In this document: positions 29,327 to 37,090 of the stretch, piece after piece
How positions within the stretch are numbered: position 1 is the stretch's first letter
Layout: each line of letters opens with the position of its first letter
NCBI GenBank assembly: GCA_946615965.1
Contig: CAMOIC010000010.1
Coordinates: 1 to 41,124, forward strand
Direction of reading: 5' to 3'
DNA: 41,124 nt
Origin: UBA3700 sp002372775
GTDB lineage: Bacteria; Bacillota; Clostridia; Christensenellales; UBA3700
Translations under genes and position numbers: made by a program
Notes under the pieces: model-generated
Database searches by the model: none
Told to the model about the DNA's origin: nothing
Seen by the model: only the letters and a program-made list of their open reading frames with translations

Positions 29327-31513
29327 TTATGCTTGTTTCTTTTTCTTTTTAGTTACAATAAATGCTGCCGCAGCAATTGCACCAATTAATACGATTCCGC
29401 CAGCAACGCTTAAACCTATAATTAATCCTAGATTCTTTTCTTCTTCAAAGTAACTAGGCTTTGCATTATCTCTTTCAGTAATTGTTGCCATATATTCAGC
29501 ACTAACACCAGCGTTATTTTTAACGGATAAAGCCTCATCATTCCAATTTCCATCAGTTACAACAACAAGGTTTTCACATACTGTTCCTGGCTCTATATTT
29601 GGCTCTGTTGACCATCTAGCTGATGTTGAATAATTGTTTCTCCATGTATTATGACCTTTTCTTCCCCAATCGCCACAGTCAATACATGCAAGACGTGGAT
29701 CAATATCTATAACGTTTCTTTCTCCTAATACATTCTTAGTGCCTTCATCTGCGTGTATACCACGAACTTTATCTACATGGCTTGATTCTGTTCCAACATT
29801 CTTTATGTAGTTTTCGCTAATAACAGTTCCTGGCATATCTCCTAGTGTATATATAGCGCCTGCATCGTTAAGTACAGTTAAAGTGTTTAGGAACTTGTTA
29901 TAGCAAATTGAATTGTCGTGGCAAGTTGCGTATCCTTCTCCTGGTACTACTGAATCTGGATCACCGTTCATATTCCACCAGCCCCATCCAATACTGATAC
30001 CAGCATAAGGTGTTTCTTGAACGGTGTTATGTTCGAATTTAGAATTATTCATTGTGTATATAACAATGCCAGGGTCTCCGTAAAAATGTTGACTTGTATA
30101 GCTAAATTGATTGTTTTCAATATCTATGTTTGTACAAGCAGCTTCTACATTTACATCATATTTTTCTTTGTCTGAGTGATTACCTTTGTCGCTATCTTTA
30201 TCTCCAATATACATATGTTGTGGATGTCCAACGATAAGGGCAGCTCCAGCTGTATCGTATATTGAATTACCAACAAGTGTTGTGTTAGAAACGGCGTTGA
30301 TTAAATCTAATCCGTCATTACCTGTATGACAGATAGAGCAATTGCTAATTGTAATATTAGTAGCACTTGTAACAGAGAATGCACATGGAGCTAAATCATA
30401 AGCTCTATAGATATATTCATGCCATTGCCATTCTGCATATGCTGTTAGGGCAGCGGCAGCTTGGTTTGTTGTTCTACCATGTGAGCCACCAACTTCATGT
30501 AGATTCCAATCTGTATAAGCAAATGTTAATCCATCAAATGTAAGATTCTTAACAAGATTGTCGTTGTCCTCTCCTTCAATAGAAACTATATTCTCAAGAT
30601 TAGGAACAACAATATCCGCGGTATTTAAATCTTCGCCTTCTCTTGGGTAATAATATAATTTGTGAGTTGTTTTATCAAAATAGAATTCTCCTGGTTCATC
30701 TAACCATTCAAATACATTGTAGATATAAGTATCTGGTGTGTTGAAGGTGTACTCATTTCCCCAACGAACAGTTTGTGCTATAGCGCCATATGGCATTTGG
30801 AAATATGCCATGATATAAACAGCATTTTCCTCAAAATGGTCTACACAAACAGTATTAGTATTCCAAGTTGATCTTGTAACAAGTTCAATATCGTCTTGGT
30901 TTCTAGTATTTAATAAAATGTTATCTTCATCATACTCTAAATAAACGCCAGCACGCTCAGCACCATCGGCCCAAGCCCAATCGTATTCGCCTTCAGTTAC
31001 TTCGTATGAACCAAAAGCTCCACAGCCTCTTATAGTATTGCAAGTCATATAGCAGCGCTTGCCATTTACATATAAAGAACGAAGTTTTTTATTTCTATCT
31101 AGAGTAGTACTATATATACCATTACCTTCGCTAGTCCATTTAGATGTAATGTGCTTGCCTCCACTAAGAACAGGGTGTGCACCTTGAGCAGCTTTGTATG
31201 TAATAGTAGAATTTTGTTTGAAGTCATTTATACCAAATACTAAAGATTCATTTAATTCATATATGCCATCAGCAATAATAACATTGATGTTTTTATTATT
31301 AGACAATGTTTTAACATAATCTTTTGCTTCTTTAATTGTTTTAAATGGGCTATCTATACTTCCATCTCCAGATTTCTTTACAGCGCCATTAACATAAATG
31401 TTAAGAGAATTATCTTCCGCATTTACTATATCTGTTGTAAAGGATAGGGAAGCGATAGTAATTAGAATAAACAGAAAAGCTATAACAAAGTATAGTTTGT
31501 TAGTTTTAGTCAT
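29327..31513 (-). CDS. Secreted right-handed beta-helix protein, GH141-like, TM-anchored
   Basis: 728 residues. A signal peptide (about 1-32, ending VNA) is followed by DGSIDSPFKTIKEAKDYV and a GIYELNESLVF strand, then PVLSGGKHITSKW and LRSLYVNGKRC, which together resemble the N-terminal part of GH141 and related polysaccharide-active beta-helix enzymes. Residues about 330-610 are parallel beta-helix coils (NITISNCSI, TTLVGNSIYD, NIDIENNQFS, SKFEHNTVQ, GTVISENYIKN). A membrane segment (about 697-720) and a Lys-rich tail anchor it to the cell surface. The likely role is attack on plant or host glycans outside the cell; catalytic residues cannot be assigned. Ribosome binding site GGAGG (minus) precedes the ATG at 31513. 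Confidence 0.8.
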   Translation of the reverse strand: MTKTNKLYFVIAFLFILITIASLSFTTDIVNAEDNSLNIYVNGAVKKSGDGSIDSPFKTIKEAKDYVKTLSNNKNINVIIADGIYELNESLVFGINDFKQNSTITYKAAQGAHPVLSGGKHITSKWTSEGNGIYSTTLDRNKKLRSLYVNGKRCYMTCNTIRGCGAFGSYEVTEGEYDWAWADGAERAGVYLEYDEDNILLNTRNQDDIELVTRSTWNTNTVCVDHFEENAVYIMAYFQMPYGAIAQTVRWGNEYTFNTPDTYIYNVFEWLDEPGEFYFDKTTHKLYYYPREGEDLNTADIVVPNLENIVSIEGEDNDNLVKNLTFDGLTFAYTDWNLHEVGGSHGRTTNQAAAALTAYAEWQWHEYIYRAYDLAPCAFSVTSATNITISNCSICHTGNDGLDLINAVSNTTLVGNSIYDTAGAALIVGHPQHMYIGDKDSDKGNHSDKEKYDVNVEAACTNIDIENNQFSYTSQHFYGDPGIVIYTMNNSKFEHNTVQETPYAGISIGWGWWNMNGDPDSVVPGEGYATCHDNSICYNKFLNTLTVLNDAGAIYTLGDMPGTVISENYIKNVGTESSHVDKVRGIHADEGTKNVLGERNVIDIDPRLACIDCGDWGRKGHNTWRNNYSTSARWSTEPNIEPGTVCENLVVVTDGNWNDEALSVKNNAGVSAEYMATITERDNAKPSYFEEEKNLGLIIGLSVAGGIVLIGAIAAAAFIVTKKKKKQA

Positions 31514-31536
31514 AAATAACCTCCAAGCATTTTACA

Positions 31537-31565
31537 TTATAAAATGGCCTATGTGTCTATTTCAA
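31537..31565 (-). promoter_or_regulatory. Promoter of the beta-helix gene
   Basis: Read on the minus strand: TTGAAT (31560-31565), 17 bases and TATAAT (31537-31542), about 24 bases before the ATG, with GGAGG between. Confidence 0.7.
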
Positions 31566-31570
31566 GGGAG

Positions 31571-32047
31571 TTAGTCAAGAAATTCAGAAACATGGTGAGC
31601 CATAAATGGGAAAATAGAATTAGTTGCCTTGATGATCTCATGTCTATCTTCTATTAGATAGTACTTTTCAAAGCCTGTAAGCCTTTGAATTAATTCAACT
31701 TTAGCAAATCTCTTATTTTCTTTAGTGTAGTTTTCTTCTTCAAATATAATTACATGGATATTTTCTAGTTTTATGAAAGGAAGGAACTGACTCACCCACT
31801 TAATTTTTTCTTCCTTTTGAGATGGAATCTCGCAACTAGATAATATTCCAATTTCAATGTTTTTGTTTTGTCTTAATTCATCTATTGATTTTAAAACGCT
31901 ATATATTGGTCTTTTCTCAAGATATACTCCAGGAACATGAGCTTTAATCTTTGGATCTTCAAATAAATTAAACTCGGCAACTACGCCGTCCATGTCAAAT
32001 AAGACTAAGGTATGCTTTGTTTCTTCTTTTAAGTACTCAGGAACCAT
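31571..32047 (-). CDS. HAD-superfamily 5'-nucleotidase-like protein
   Basis: 158 residues. HAD motif I is LFDMDGVVAEF (Asp nucleophile and second Asp two residues on), motif II LSSCE, the Lys region KENKRFAKVEL and motif IV YLIEDRHE. This matches the NT5C/YqfW-type putative nucleotidases, which act as cytoplasmic phosphatases on nucleotides. The start overlaps the stop of the upstream IDH-like gene by one base (TAATG on the minus strand), so it is the last gene of a three-gene operon. Substrate unknown. Confidence 0.75.
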   Translation of the reverse strand: MVPEYLKEETKHTLVLFDMDGVVAEFNLFEDPKIKAHVPGVYLEKRPIYSVLKSIDELRQNKNIEIGILSSCEIPSQKEEKIKWVSQFLPFIKLENIHVIIFEEENYTKENKRFAKVELIQRLTGFEKYYLIEDRHEIIKATNSIFPFMAHHVSEFLD

Positions 32048-32718
32048 TATTTAACCTCTAATGTTAGATAAGATCTACCAGATGATACATTGCTAACAAT
32101 TTTATATCCATCATGAAGAGCTAAAACTAGGGCAATTTCTTTAAAATATGGATCTACTAGAATAAGATTATTGTGAACAGTATATGCTTCATGAGTCACT
32201 ATAAATATAGGTAGCGATACATGAATCATAGATTCGTATTGATAATCTGGAGCAATATCTTCTATTATTCTTGTCCATAAATAACTTGAAGAATATCTCG
32301 TAGCATAATGTAATTCTATAATGTTTAAATGCTTTTCTTCTGCAAGTTCAAAAGCAGTTCTTGCAACTTTCTCAACATCTAAAGAGCTATGTCTTAAGAA
32401 GTCCGTTTCTGTATGTCCTGCATTTGTTGTAGAACTTTGAGATATTGAATTAAATATATTCTCACTAACCATATAAAGAGTTTCATCGCCTCTTTGCAAA
32501 GTTAAAGTGTTTGAATACAGTGAATTATCTGTTAGGATTTGAGCAAGGATTGCCTTGTTTGTTTGATGGTCGATAATAATCTTATCTACTTCTTTATCTA
32601 ATTTGAAATATTCTTGTTCTAATTCGATTTTATAAAAGTATCCTTGATCAGATGGTGAAAGAGATTTTTTACTGTTTTCTAGAAATTGATCATTAGTTGA
32701 AATAAAAGCAATCTTCAT
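32047..32718 (-). CDS. Degenerate isocitrate/isopropylmalate dehydrogenase-like protein
   Basis: 223 residues from ATG 32718; an upstream ATG at 32778 would lie inside the previous gene. The middle reads like the IDH/IMDH fold in order: LQRGDETLYMV (75-84) for the V-R-E-N-T-E-x-L-Y strand, VEKVARTAFELAEEK (115-129) for E-R-I-A-R-x-A-F-x-x-A, SSYLWTRIIEDIAPDY (144-159) for the L-W-x-x-V-x-E-V-A-x-E-Y helix, then LILVDPYFKEI (185-195) for the N-L-F-G-D-I region. Catalytic Lys (K-A-N becomes HYAT) and Asp are missing and the N-terminal part is shortened, so it is probably a non-catalytic relative. This assignment rests on my pattern alignment only. It starts 1 base after the SH3b gene stop. Confidence 0.5.
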   Translation of the reverse strand: MKIAFISTNDQFLENSKKSLSPSDQGYFYKIELEQEYFKLDKEVDKIIIDHQTNKAILAQILTDNSLYSNTLTLQRGDETLYMVSENIFNSISQSSTTNAGHTETDFLRHSSLDVEKVARTAFELAEEKHLNIIELHYATRYSSSYLWTRIIEDIAPDYQYESMIHVSLPIFIVTHEAYTVHNNLILVDPYFKEIALVLALHDGYKIVSNVSSGRSYLTLEVK

Positions 32719-32719
32719 A

Positions 32720-34408
32720 TTAATAACCCATTCTCTTTCTATATAGAATAATTGATACTGTTGTAGCAGTTGCTGCAAGTACTAGGCAAGAAATAACAAT
32801 TAATGTTATTTGAAGTGATGTTAAACCACCTTGTTGTAAATTTGCTGTAGGTATATATGCATATGAACCATTGTATATAACTTTAGTCCATAAAGAATCT
32901 TCATTATATTCTTCTGCTAAATCAATTTCTGCAGCATCAGTTAAATAGCCAACGACAGGGCTTTCCTTGTCTGGCAATGTGTAGATATATACTGATTCTC
33001 CAACTGTATCAGCTTTAATCTTTACTGATTTTAAAATCTTTGGTGTTTGTAATGCTGTATATGGAGAAACGTCAGTTACTTTAACATATCCAGTAATAAT
33101 TGAACCGCTTTTATCTACATAAGAAACTCTGAAATAATTCCAAACTTGATTATTATTAAGTTCAGCAACATTGTCTAGAACAACAAGTTGATCATAGATG
33201 GTTACTGTAGATAGAACTTCTGATGATTGATATGGGTATTTATATATGTTAGTTGATTCATGTAAACCTTGAGCATATAAACCAATCTTTAGAGATGTAG
33301 CATCAGTTGTTTTGGATAAATAATCATTCTCTGTGATTGCAGATTTCTTTATATATCCTAAAGAACCATCTTCTGTTGCTATTCTATAGAAGACTTCCTC
33401 AGATACATCGCTATTTACTTCGCATAAAACAAGAACTAAATCATTTGCATTTAGTCTTGCTGTTATTTGTTTGTTTCTTGGAGAAGAATAAACATTCGCA
33501 TTTTCAGATATCTTTGCTACTTGAATAATATTGAATTCAGTAGGGTGTGTATATGCGCTATTGTCGAACTTGTTGTAGTATTCTACAGTATTACCAACAA
33601 CTAGATATTGGACAATAGATTTATTTGCAAAGGCAAAGATGTATTGCGTTTCTCCTATTAGAGTAGATGTGATTTTTCCAGTACTTGTAAAGATTTCTCC
33701 AAGTTTTACTGTTGCGTCTAAGTTGACAGAATCTATTCTATATAACCCGTCATCACAGTTTGCATAAACATAATTGCCAAGTGATGATATAGAGTTAACA
33801 TTACTTACTTGAGATACTGTAGTAAATGAAGCTTCATGTCCATCTGCTAAAGTTCTAGATAATACCTTATCTTTTACAACAAAGGCATAATTTGTTTCTG
33901 GTGTATAAGCGTAATCGCTAAATGATAGAGTATTAGACCAAATACTGTGGGTGTTCTTATCTGTTTGAAGATAAGTAAGTGTGGCTGATGAATTGATTGT
34001 GCCAAGCTTACCATTTCCATCAACAAAAACAGCTGATACATTACTTAGATCTGTAACAATACCTTTTGGTGTAATTTCTGTTTCTGAATAATCAAAACTA
34101 TATAAGTTTGATGTAGTTAAAACGAGAATTGAAGAAGCGTTCATAGCAATATCTTTAACACTTCCTTCAAAAGCGTTTGTTAAGTTGATAATGGTATTGT
34201 TTGAAACAACATATAGAGATGTTCCATATGTGTAAACAAAAGAATCGTTATATGCGTCGAATAGAGAATCATCGCTTAAGTCGATAATTACATCAGTGTT
34301 TTCTGCATAAACTATTGGGGCTTGAATAAATGAAAAAGCAACTAGTGATACTAGTAGCAAAAGCATTAAAGATATAGATACAACCCTAATATTATAAATC
34401 TTACGCAT
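32720..34408 (-). CDS. Surface protein with propeller-like region, three SH3b domains and C-terminal TM
   Basis: 562 residues. A signal peptide (about 1-35, ending VYA) is followed by a beta-rich region of about 260 residues with repeated short strands (SLYVVSNN, SSILVLTTSNLYSF, NYAFVVKDKVL), possibly a beta-propeller. Three bacterial SH3-like domains follow (about 300-360, 372-450 and 455-525), each with a 'NVY/NIY/YIYxxP' start and a 'GYI/GYV/AYI' end. SH3b domains bind peptidoglycan or peptides. A membrane helix (about 527-552) and a short basic tail end it. The promoter is so close that only about four bases precede the ATG, and no ribosome binding site is seen. First gene of a minus-strand operon. 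Confidence 0.75.
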   Translation of the reverse strand: MRKIYNIRVVSISLMLLLLVSLVAFSFIQAPIVYAENTDVIIDLSDDSLFDAYNDSFVYTYGTSLYVVSNNTIINLTNAFEGSVKDIAMNASSILVLTTSNLYSFDYSETEITPKGIVTDLSNVSAVFVDGNGKLGTINSSATLTYLQTDKNTHSIWSNTLSFSDYAYTPETNYAFVVKDKVLSRTLADGHEASFTTVSQVSNVNSISSLGNYVYANCDDGLYRIDSVNLDATVKLGEIFTSTGKITSTLIGETQYIFAFANKSIVQYLVVGNTVEYYNKFDNSAYTHPTEFNIIQVAKISENANVYSSPRNKQITARLNANDLVLVLCEVNSDVSEEVFYRIATEDGSLGYIKKSAITENDYLSKTTDATSLKIGLYAQGLHESTNIYKYPYQSSEVLSTVTIYDQLVVLDNVAELNNNQVWNYFRVSYVDKSGSIITGYVKVTDVSPYTALQTPKILKSVKIKADTVGESVYIYTLPDKESPVVGYLTDAAEIDLAEEYNEDSLWTKVIYNGSYAYIPTANLQQGGLTSLQITLIVISCLVLAATATTVSIILYRKRMGY

Positions 34409-34418
34409 ATTTTTATTT

Positions 34419-34446
34419 ATTATAACATAAGATAAGTTGTTTTCAA
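34419..34446 (-). promoter_or_regulatory. Promoter of the SH3b operon
   Basis: Minus strand: TTGAAA (34441-34446), 16 bases and TATAAT (34419-34424). The ATG begins ten bases after the -10 box, so the 5' UTR is only about 3-4 bases long. Confidence 0.75.
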
Positions 34447-34469
34447 ATAAACTATTGAGGCAATGATAA

Positions 34470-34498
34470 TTGATATAAAGGCTGTATTATGCTAAAAT
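34470..34498 (+). promoter_or_regulatory. Promoter of the alpha-CTD/WG gene
   Basis: TTGATA (34470-34475), 17 bases and an extended -10 TGC-TAAAAT (34490-34498). The start should be near 34505, three bases before the ATG. It is back to back with the SH3b promoter in a 99-base gap. Confidence 0.78.
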
Positions 34499-34507
34499 AA
34501 TTGCGTT

Positions 34508-35455
34508 ATGGGAAAGAATAAATTTAACAAAAACTTCAAGAATAAACCTGACAATTATAAACCTGCAGGTAAACAAGAAGATTTAGATAGACCAATAGAA
34601 GAATTACAACTATCAGAGCATTGCTATAATGCTTTGAAGGCTGGTGGTGTAGTTAAAGTTTATGATCTTTGTGTTCAAAGAATGTCTAGAATGTATAGAA
34701 TCCAAAATATTGGTAAAAAGGACTGTTTAGAAATTAAGGCTAAACTTAAGCAATATAATTTAGATTTTAGACCAGAGGATGAGGAAAACAAGCCACAACA
34801 AAACAATCAAGGTGGCCAAAACAAACAAAATCAACCTCAAAAGCCTCAACAGAATCAAAATAAACAAAACGCCAACAATGCTAATAAGCAAAATAATGGC
34901 AACAATAATAAACAAAACAACAATAACCATCAACAAAATAATCAAAACAATCAGAATAATCAAAACAAGCAAAAGCTTCGCTTTAGCATATTCGACGATA
35001 GAGAACTTGTAGAGTTTTTGGAGGGTAGAAGAGAAAGAGAAGTATTTAAGTGGGAAGAACCAGAACCAACTAAGCTTGAAGTGTTCAAATTCTGCAGAAA
35101 TGGCAAGTGGGGTTATAAGAACCAAAAAGGCGCTACTATAATTCAACCAGCATATGATGAAGCATTCCAATTCTCTGAAGGACTTGCTTGTGTTGAGAAA
35201 GATAGTAAGCTTGGCTATATTGACCTAGAAGGAAACATTGTTATTGATTTTCAATATGATACAGCTAATAGTTTTTCTGAAGGACTTGCTTGTGTAACAA
35301 AAGACGATAAGACAGGTTATATAGACAACACAGGAAAATATGTATATGAATTAAAGTTTGAAAAGGCAACTCCTTTTGTAAATGGCAAAGCCATGATTAA
35401 ACAAGATGGCAAATGGGGAGTACTATCAAAAGACGGAAGTATTTACTGGAGATAA
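34508..35455 (+). CDS. Alpha-CTD-like domain fused to Asn/Gln-rich linker and WG repeats
   Basis: 315 residues. Residues 26-88 closely match the C-terminal domain of RNA polymerase alpha (LDRPIEELQLSEHCYNALKA; IQNIGKKDCLEIKAKLK). Of the E. coli DNA-contact positions, Arg265 is His38 here and Ser299 is Asp72, while Asn268 (N41), Asn294 (N67), Gly296 (G69) and Lys298 (K71) are kept. Residues 97-155 are almost only Asn, Gln and Lys, probably disordered. Residues 195-315 hold about three to four WG/KWG repeats (GKWGYKNQKG, KLGYIDLEGN, KTGYIDNTGK, GKWGVLSKDG). No signal peptide or membrane segment, so cytoplasmic. No ribosome binding site; the promoter predicts a nearly leaderless mRNA. Function unknown; a nucleic-acid- or RNA-polymerase-linked adaptor is an inference. 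Confidence 0.85.
   Translation: MGKNKFNKNFKNKPDNYKPAGKQEDLDRPIEELQLSEHCYNALKAGGVVKVYDLCVQRMSRMYRIQNIGKKDCLEIKAKLKQYNLDFRPEDEENKPQQNNQGGQNKQNQPQKPQQNQNKQNANNANKQNNGNNNKQNNNNHQQNNQNNQNNQNKQKLRFSIFDDRELVEFLEGRREREVFKWEEPEPTKLEVFKFCRNGKWGYKNQKGATIIQPAYDEAFQFSEGLACVEKDSKLGYIDLEGNIVIDFQYDTANSFSEGLACVTKDDKTGYIDNTGKYVYELKFEKATPFVNGKAMIKQDGKWGVLSKDGSIYWR
34796..34972 (+). repeat. Low-complexity CAA/AAC-rich tract encoding Asn/Gln linker
   Basis: The tract encodes residues 97-155 of the alpha-CTD/WG protein, with short units such as AATCAAAACAATCAG repeated imperfectly. Such tracts can change length by slippage. Confidence 0.85.
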
Positions 35456-35500
35456 TGTATAAAATACGTGGATTTTTTTACAATAACGTTGTTAAAATCC

Positions 35501-35529
35501 TTGCATAATATATTTTCTTATGCTATATT
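35501..35529 (+). promoter_or_regulatory. Promoter of rpsT
   Basis: TTGCAT (35501-35506), 17 bases and TATATT (35524-35529) with TGC just upstream of it. An imperfect hairpin (GGATTTT at 35470-35476 with AAAATCC at 35494-35500) directly precedes the -35 box and may end the upstream transcript. Confidence 0.7.
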
Positions 35530-35568
35530 TATTTAGCAAAAAATAATATTTATTGGTGGAGGAAGAAT

Positions 35569-35835
35569 ATGCCAAATATTAAGTCTCAAAAGAAAAGAGT
35601 TATCACAAATCAAAAGGCTAATGATATCAATAAGGCTAAAAGAGCTAAGGTTCGTGCTATCATAAAGAAGTATGAAGCTGCTATCGAAGCTAAGGATGTT
35701 GCTAGTGCTGAGAAGTTATTAACTGAGACTATTTCTGCAATTGACGTTGCTAGATATGATGGTATCTACAAGGACAATACAGCTAGCAGAAAGATTTCAA
35801 GACTTACAAAGCAATTAAACAAAATTAAGGCTTAG
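35569..35835 (+). CDS. rpsT: Ribosomal protein S20
   Basis: 88 residues, Lys/Ala-rich and helical. It starts PNIKSQKKRVITNQKANDINKAKR, and the C-terminal NTASRKISRLTKQLNKI is diagnostic. It binds 16S rRNA at the 30S body base. GGTGGAGGAA ribosome binding site; single-gene unit with its own promoter and terminator. Confidence 0.98.
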   Translation: MPNIKSQKKRVITNQKANDINKAKRAKVRAIIKKYEAAIEAKDVASAEKLLTETISAIDVARYDGIYKDNTASRKISRLTKQLNKIKA

Positions 35836-35861
35836 TTTTAGTCTAGATTAGTGTTAATCCA

Positions 35862-35891
35862 GGGCTTGCATTTATGATGCAAGTCCTTTTT
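35862..35891 (+). terminator. Terminator after rpsT
   Basis: GGGCTTGCAT (35862-35871) pairs with ATGCAAGTCC (35877-35886), one G-U pair, 5-base loop, five T. Confidence 0.93.
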
Positions 35892-35910
35892 CAATGCAAT
35901 TTTGTCATTA

Positions 35911-35939
35911 TTGACTTTAATCTTTTATATATTTATAAT
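35911..35939 (+). promoter_or_regulatory. Promoter of the PH-like membrane protein gene
   Basis: TTGACT (35911-35916), 17 bases and TATAAT (35934-35939); predicted start near 35946 with a ~37-base leader. Confidence 0.8.
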
Positions 35940-35982
35940 TTAATTACTGTCATCTAAACTTTGTATAAATGGGGTTATTCTA

Positions 35983-37089
35983 ATGAGACAATCCGAAATG
36001 GATTTATTACTTGCTAAAGGTGAGTATGAAGTTCGTTCATACTTCTTATGTGGCTTATCAGCACGTGCAAACAACGTGAATGGTACTACTATGTATTTAA
36101 CAAACAAAAGACTCGTCCTAGAGTTTATGAATAACAACGAAGTTTCAAGAAGAGAAATTCCAGTAGATAAAATTACATTTGTTAAATCTCATTATTATGA
36201 AGAAGAAGAGGATCCAACTTTTGCGCAAAACTGCGTAAAGCAAGGAACATCACTAACTATTGTTGGTGTTCTTTTATCAATCTTTGGTTTAGTTGGAACA
36301 CTAGGTGTTTTTGATATCTTTAGTTTATTTGGATTAACAATGCCACTATTAAATTTAATATTTGTAGGTATCGCTCTAGGTTTTATTGCTGGCGGTATTG
36401 CTAAATTCGTAAAAGCAAAGAAGTTTAGACCAAGAGTAGGTAAGAGATTAGAGCTTTTAATAGGAACTGACTTAGATTTTGAAAAAGGTGTATCTTTCAC
36501 AACAGATACAACAGGTAAGCTTCGTGCAAACATGAGAACTTATAGAGGTACTGCTGCAAATTCACTAGTTGGAAGAGTTCAGTTAACACCTACAAGAGAA
36601 GCTAAAAAGATGACAAACGAACTTGGTGCTTTAATTATAGATATTAAAGCAGGTCTTTATGATGAGGATCCTGAAGTTAAAGCTGCAAGAGAAGAAAAAG
36701 AAAGAGAAGAAAAAAGACAAAAAAGAATCGAAGAGCAAAGAAAGAAAAGAGAACTTGAAGCGCAGCTTGCATTAGAAGAGGAAAAGAGAAAGTCTAGACA
36801 AACTACAACTGAGGTTTCAAAAAAAGACCTTAAAGAAAAGAAGAGAAGAGTGGTAGACAATTCTTATTACGATGAGAATATTAAAAAGGATAGAGAAGCA
36901 AGAATGGCAAAGTATGGCGCTCCTTTAGATATCGATGTTGATACCCTAGAAGATCCTGCTATTCCAAGTGCCATGACTATGCAACTAAAGAAGTCTAAAA
37001 TGAATGTTCCTCAAAAGAAAAAGAACATAAATAATGACCTCATAGATGATGAGTATGAGGCTATTATAAAATCACTAAATATTAACTAA
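35983..37089 (+). CDS. PH/GRAM-like protein with two membrane segments and charged coiled coil
   Basis: 368 residues. Residues 1-70 have the look of a bacterial PH/GRAM domain (TTMYLTNKRLVLEFMNNNEVS ... REIPVDKITFVKS). Two hydrophobic segments follow (about 89-110 and 117-142). A basic stretch and a soluble region come next, then a highly charged Glu/Lys/Arg helix (about 228-285) that should form a coiled coil, and a polar tail. The ribosome binding site is weak (GGGG about 9 bases upstream); the ATG at 35983 is used because the earlier ATG at 35968 meets a stop at once. Stop codon lies one base from that of the convergent oxidoreductase gene. Function unknown; a membrane-stress or scaffold role is a guess. 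Confidence 0.65.
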   Translation: MRQSEMDLLLAKGEYEVRSYFLCGLSARANNVNGTTMYLTNKRLVLEFMNNNEVSRREIPVDKITFVKSHYYEEEEDPTFAQNCVKQGTSLTIVGVLLSIFGLVGTLGVFDIFSLFGLTMPLLNLIFVGIALGFIAGGIAKFVKAKKFRPRVGKRLELLIGTDLDFEKGVSFTTDTTGKLRANMRTYRGTAANSLVGRVQLTPTREAKKMTNELGALIIDIKAGLYDEDPEVKAAREEKEREEKRQKRIEEQRKKRELEAQLALEEEKRKSRQTTTEVSKKDLKEKKRRVVDNSYYDENIKKDREARMAKYGAPLDIDVDTLEDPAIPSAMTMQLKKSKMNVPQKKKNINNDLIDDEYEAIIKSLNIN

Positions 37090-37090
37090 T

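Noticed and set aside
34779..35012. 77-codon plus-strand frame in the Asn/Gln tract
   Set aside because: Shifted reading of the same low-complexity DNA inside the alpha-CTD/WG gene.
34760..35170. 136-codon minus-strand frame opposite the Asn/Gln tract
   Set aside because: Its Leu/Ile/Val-rich product is simply the complement of CAA/AAC repeats.
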